In this document: one piece after another, positions 62,276 to 64,000 of the stretch
Position numbering within the stretch: position 1 is the stretch's first letter
Layout: every line of letters begins with the position of its first letter
Translations under genes and position numbers: made by a program
NCBI GenBank assembly: GCA_017462755.1
Contig: JAFTQM010000045.1
Coordinates: 1-64,000 of the forward strand
Length of the DNA: 64,000 nucleotides
Direction: 5' to 3'
Origin: Lachnospiraceae bacterium
GTDB taxonomy: Bacteria; Bacillota; Clostridia; Lachnospirales; Lachnospiraceae
The notes under the pieces: generated by a model
Database searches by the model: none
Told to the model about the DNA's origin: nothing
What the model saw: only the letters and a program-made list of their open reading frames with translations

Positions 62276-64000
62276 ATGTTTGTTTTTAACAAGAACACAA
62301 AAATCGTGACACAGCTGTACACCAAGCCGGTGCGGAATGCCATCGCAATGCTGGAACGTGACCGGGATAAGGTGTTTGAACCGACGGAGGAGTGCGGTAG
62401 AGAGATTGTGCTGGTGCAGGGTGCTGTAGCAGCGCAGAAAGATAGTATGGTAAGGTGTGAAGCCGGAGTGACTGTATCGGAATTGGCAGAAGACTGTGAC
62501 GAGGAAAGGGCGGTTGATACGCCGGCTTCGACTGACAATCTGCGGGAGTATTATCTCGCACAGGAGCGCTACCGGATAGAGATTTGTGAGGGCAGAATCA
62601 CGATTACTGCCGGTGGGGAGCTTGGCTTTGTGTATGCGCTTTTATATCTCAGCGAGCACCATCTGGGGATTCTGCCATTTTGGTTTTGGATGGATCAGAG
62701 CATTGAAACCAAAAAGCAGGTGGAAATACCGGAGGGAGTGATTTGTTCGAAGGACCCGGTAGTGGTATTTCGCGGCTGGTTTTTCAATGATGAAGTGTTG
62801 ATGCTGAAATGGAAGTACAATCGCAACGGCATCGATGGTTGGAAAATGTGCTTTGAGGCATTGCTGCGCTGTGGCGGAAATATGACGATTCCGGGAACCG
62901 ATAAGGAATCGCGGAAAAATCGACAGCTGGCGGCGGATTATGGCTTGTGGATTACACATCATCATGCAGAACCGCTCGGAGCGGAGATGTTTGCGCGGGC
63001 ATATCCGGAAATCAATCCGAATTATATGGAGCATCCTAAGCTGTTTCATGCGCTTTGGGAAGAGGCAGTAAAGGAGCAGCAGGGGTGCAAGGTGGTCTGG
63101 AATCTTTGCTTTCGCGGGCAGGGTGATGCGCCGTTTTGGAGCTCGGATACCACCGGAGCCTTTGATACACCGAAAAAACGCGGCAAGATGATTAGTGATA
63201 TGATTCGCAGACAGTGCGAGGTGGTAAAGCAATACGAAGAGCATCCGGTGTTCTGCACCAATTTATATGGAGAGATTATGGAGCTGTATGAGCAGGGGCA
63301 TATGGAGTTGGCGCCGGACATCATTAAGGTGCGTGCGGACAATGGCTTTGGAAAGATGGTAACGAGAAGGCGGGATAACCATCCGGGCAGAACACCGGCG
63401 ATGCCGAATCCGAAGGATGGTAGCGCACAGGGAATCTATTATCATGTGTCCTTTTACGATTTGCAGGCGGCGAATCATATTACGATGCTTCCAAACAGCG
63501 TGGATTTTGTGAATCGCGAGTTGGGGACGGTATTGGAATGCGGTGGCGGTTTCTTTTGGGTAATCAATTGCTCCAATGTGCGTCCGCATGTCTATTATCT
63601 GGATGCGGTGCGCAAAAAGTGGATGGGCGAAGAGGTGTCGGATGCTTCGCACAGTAAAGAATTTGTGAGGGATTATTTTGGCGGAGATTCGGAAATTGCC
63701 GGATGTTACGAAGTGTATCCGAAGGCAATGGTGCAATATGGCACACATGAGGACGAGCATGCCGGAGAGCAGTTTTACACGGAAAATATTCGTCTGCTGG
63801 CGCATCAGCTTCTGGTGGACAGGGAGCAACCTGCGCGCGCACTGCGGTGGCTGACCGGAGAGGTGTCGTTGCAGGAGCAGGTGCGAAAGCTGGCAGCAGC
63901 CTGTCGGTCGGGTGCAGGTGAATTGGAGGCACTTATGCATCGGTGCGAGGCGGTGTTTGCCCGATTGGAGCGTGAAGAAGATACAGAAGCGAGAAAAAGC
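62276..64000 (+). CDS. GH115 alpha-glucuronidase, partial (runs off the window)
   Basis: 575 codons open to the window edge with no stop. An N-terminal alpha/beta domain (about 20-120) is followed by the GH115 barrel: VFRGWFFNDEVLMLKWKYNR, then IDGWKMCFEALLRCGGNMTI, and LWITHHHAEPLGAEMFARAY. GH115 enzymes remove 4-O-methyl-glucuronic acid from internal xylose units of glucuronoxylan, complementing the GH43 xylosidase in the window. No signal peptide is visible at the N-terminus (MFVFNKNTKIVTQLY), so it is probably cytosolic. The C-terminal part lies outside. Confidence 0.85.
   Translation, partial: MFVFNKNTKIVTQLYTKPVRNAIAMLERDRDKVFEPTEECGREIVLVQGAVAAQKDSMVRCEAGVTVSELAEDCDEERAVDTPASTDNLREYYLAQERYRIEICEGRITITAGGELGFVYALLYLSEHHLGILPFWFWMDQSIETKKQVEIPEGVICSKDPVVVFRGWFFNDEVLMLKWKYNRNGIDGWKMCFEALLRCGGNMTIPGTDKESRKNRQLAADYGLWITHHHAEPLGAEMFARAYPEINPNYMEHPKLFHALWEEAVKEQQGCKVVWNLCFRGQGDAPFWSSDTTGAFDTPKKRGKMISDMIRRQCEVVKQYEEHPVFCTNLYGEIMELYEQGHMELAPDIIKVRADNGFGKMVTRRRDNHPGRTPAMPNPKDGSAQGIYYHVSFYDLQAANHITMLPNSVDFVNRELGTVLECGGGFFWVINCSNVRPHVYYLDAVRKKWMGEEVSDASHSKEFVRDYFGGDSEIAGCYEVYPKAMVQYGTHEDEHAGEQFYTENIRLLAHQLLVDREQPARALRWLTGEVSLQEQVRKLAAACRSGAGELEALMHRCEAVFARLEREEDTEARKS

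Noticed and set aside
1..64000. CRISPR arrays and tRNA/rRNA genes
   Set aside because: No array of regularly spaced direct repeats, no cloverleaf or rRNA-like sequence was found on reading; only pairs of short repeats exist.

Overview
The window looks like chromosome from an anaerobic, motile, fibre-degrading member of the Lachnospiraceae (Clostridia). The reasons are the Firmicutes-style infC-rpmI-rplT leader, spoVA sporulation genes, a long-form LeuA, a eukaryote-like glycogen branching enzyme, four chemoreceptors, a YjfB-type motility protein, and plant-polysaccharide enzymes (GH43, GH5, GH115) with an LPXTG-anchored surface protein. The genus assignment is an inference; no rRNA or tRNA gene was seen.

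Layout. 1-1200: decayed IS256 and IS110 remnants. 1270-7603: a visibly AT-rich accessory island coding for an EssC/FtsK-like ATPase, a long helical LXG/WXG-like protein, two YbjN-like (secretion-chaperone fold) proteins, one of them interrupted by an in-frame stop, a membrane zinc-ribbon protein and a membrane coiled-coil protein. No standard type VII partner is recognisable, and this is the best candidate for an undescribed system. 7740-17378: chemoreceptor, glgB, an ECF sigma operon with membrane partners, a GH43 xylosidase, an HD-GYP protein and two small envelope proteins. 17677-23527: two membrane proteins, cdaA-cdaR (c-di-AMP synthesis) and leuA. 23558-27620: a four-gene block for export and synthesis of a teichoic-acid-like or other surface polymer. 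27744-34569: an oligopeptide ABC operon (opp; binding-protein gene frameshifted, ATPases fused) followed by a chemoreceptor. 34612-41464: an AraC regulator divergent from a CUT1 sugar transporter with its own chemoreceptor. 41504-45625: DUF2971, NUDIX, a YjfB-like protein, phage-type regulators and an unknown gene. 45757-52636: a heterodimeric ABC exporter, a GH5 endoglucanase lipoprotein and a fourth chemoreceptor. 52644-54023: the translation operon infC-rpmI-rplT with an attenuator leader. 54190-58933: two beta-solenoid-like envelope proteins and the LPXTG protein. 59089-60966: a short spoVA cluster. 61159-62234: phage-type regulators. 62276-end: a GH115 alpha-glucuronidase running off the window.

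How it fits together. Uptake systems (peptides, sugars), extracellular glycosidases and chemoreceptors sit next to each other repeatedly, which suits a cell that senses, swims to and digests plant polymers. Three genes (oppA, spoVAA and a BRO-type gene) carry the same lesion, one missing A in an A run. This pattern may be sequencing or assembly error and should be checked before calling them pseudogenes.
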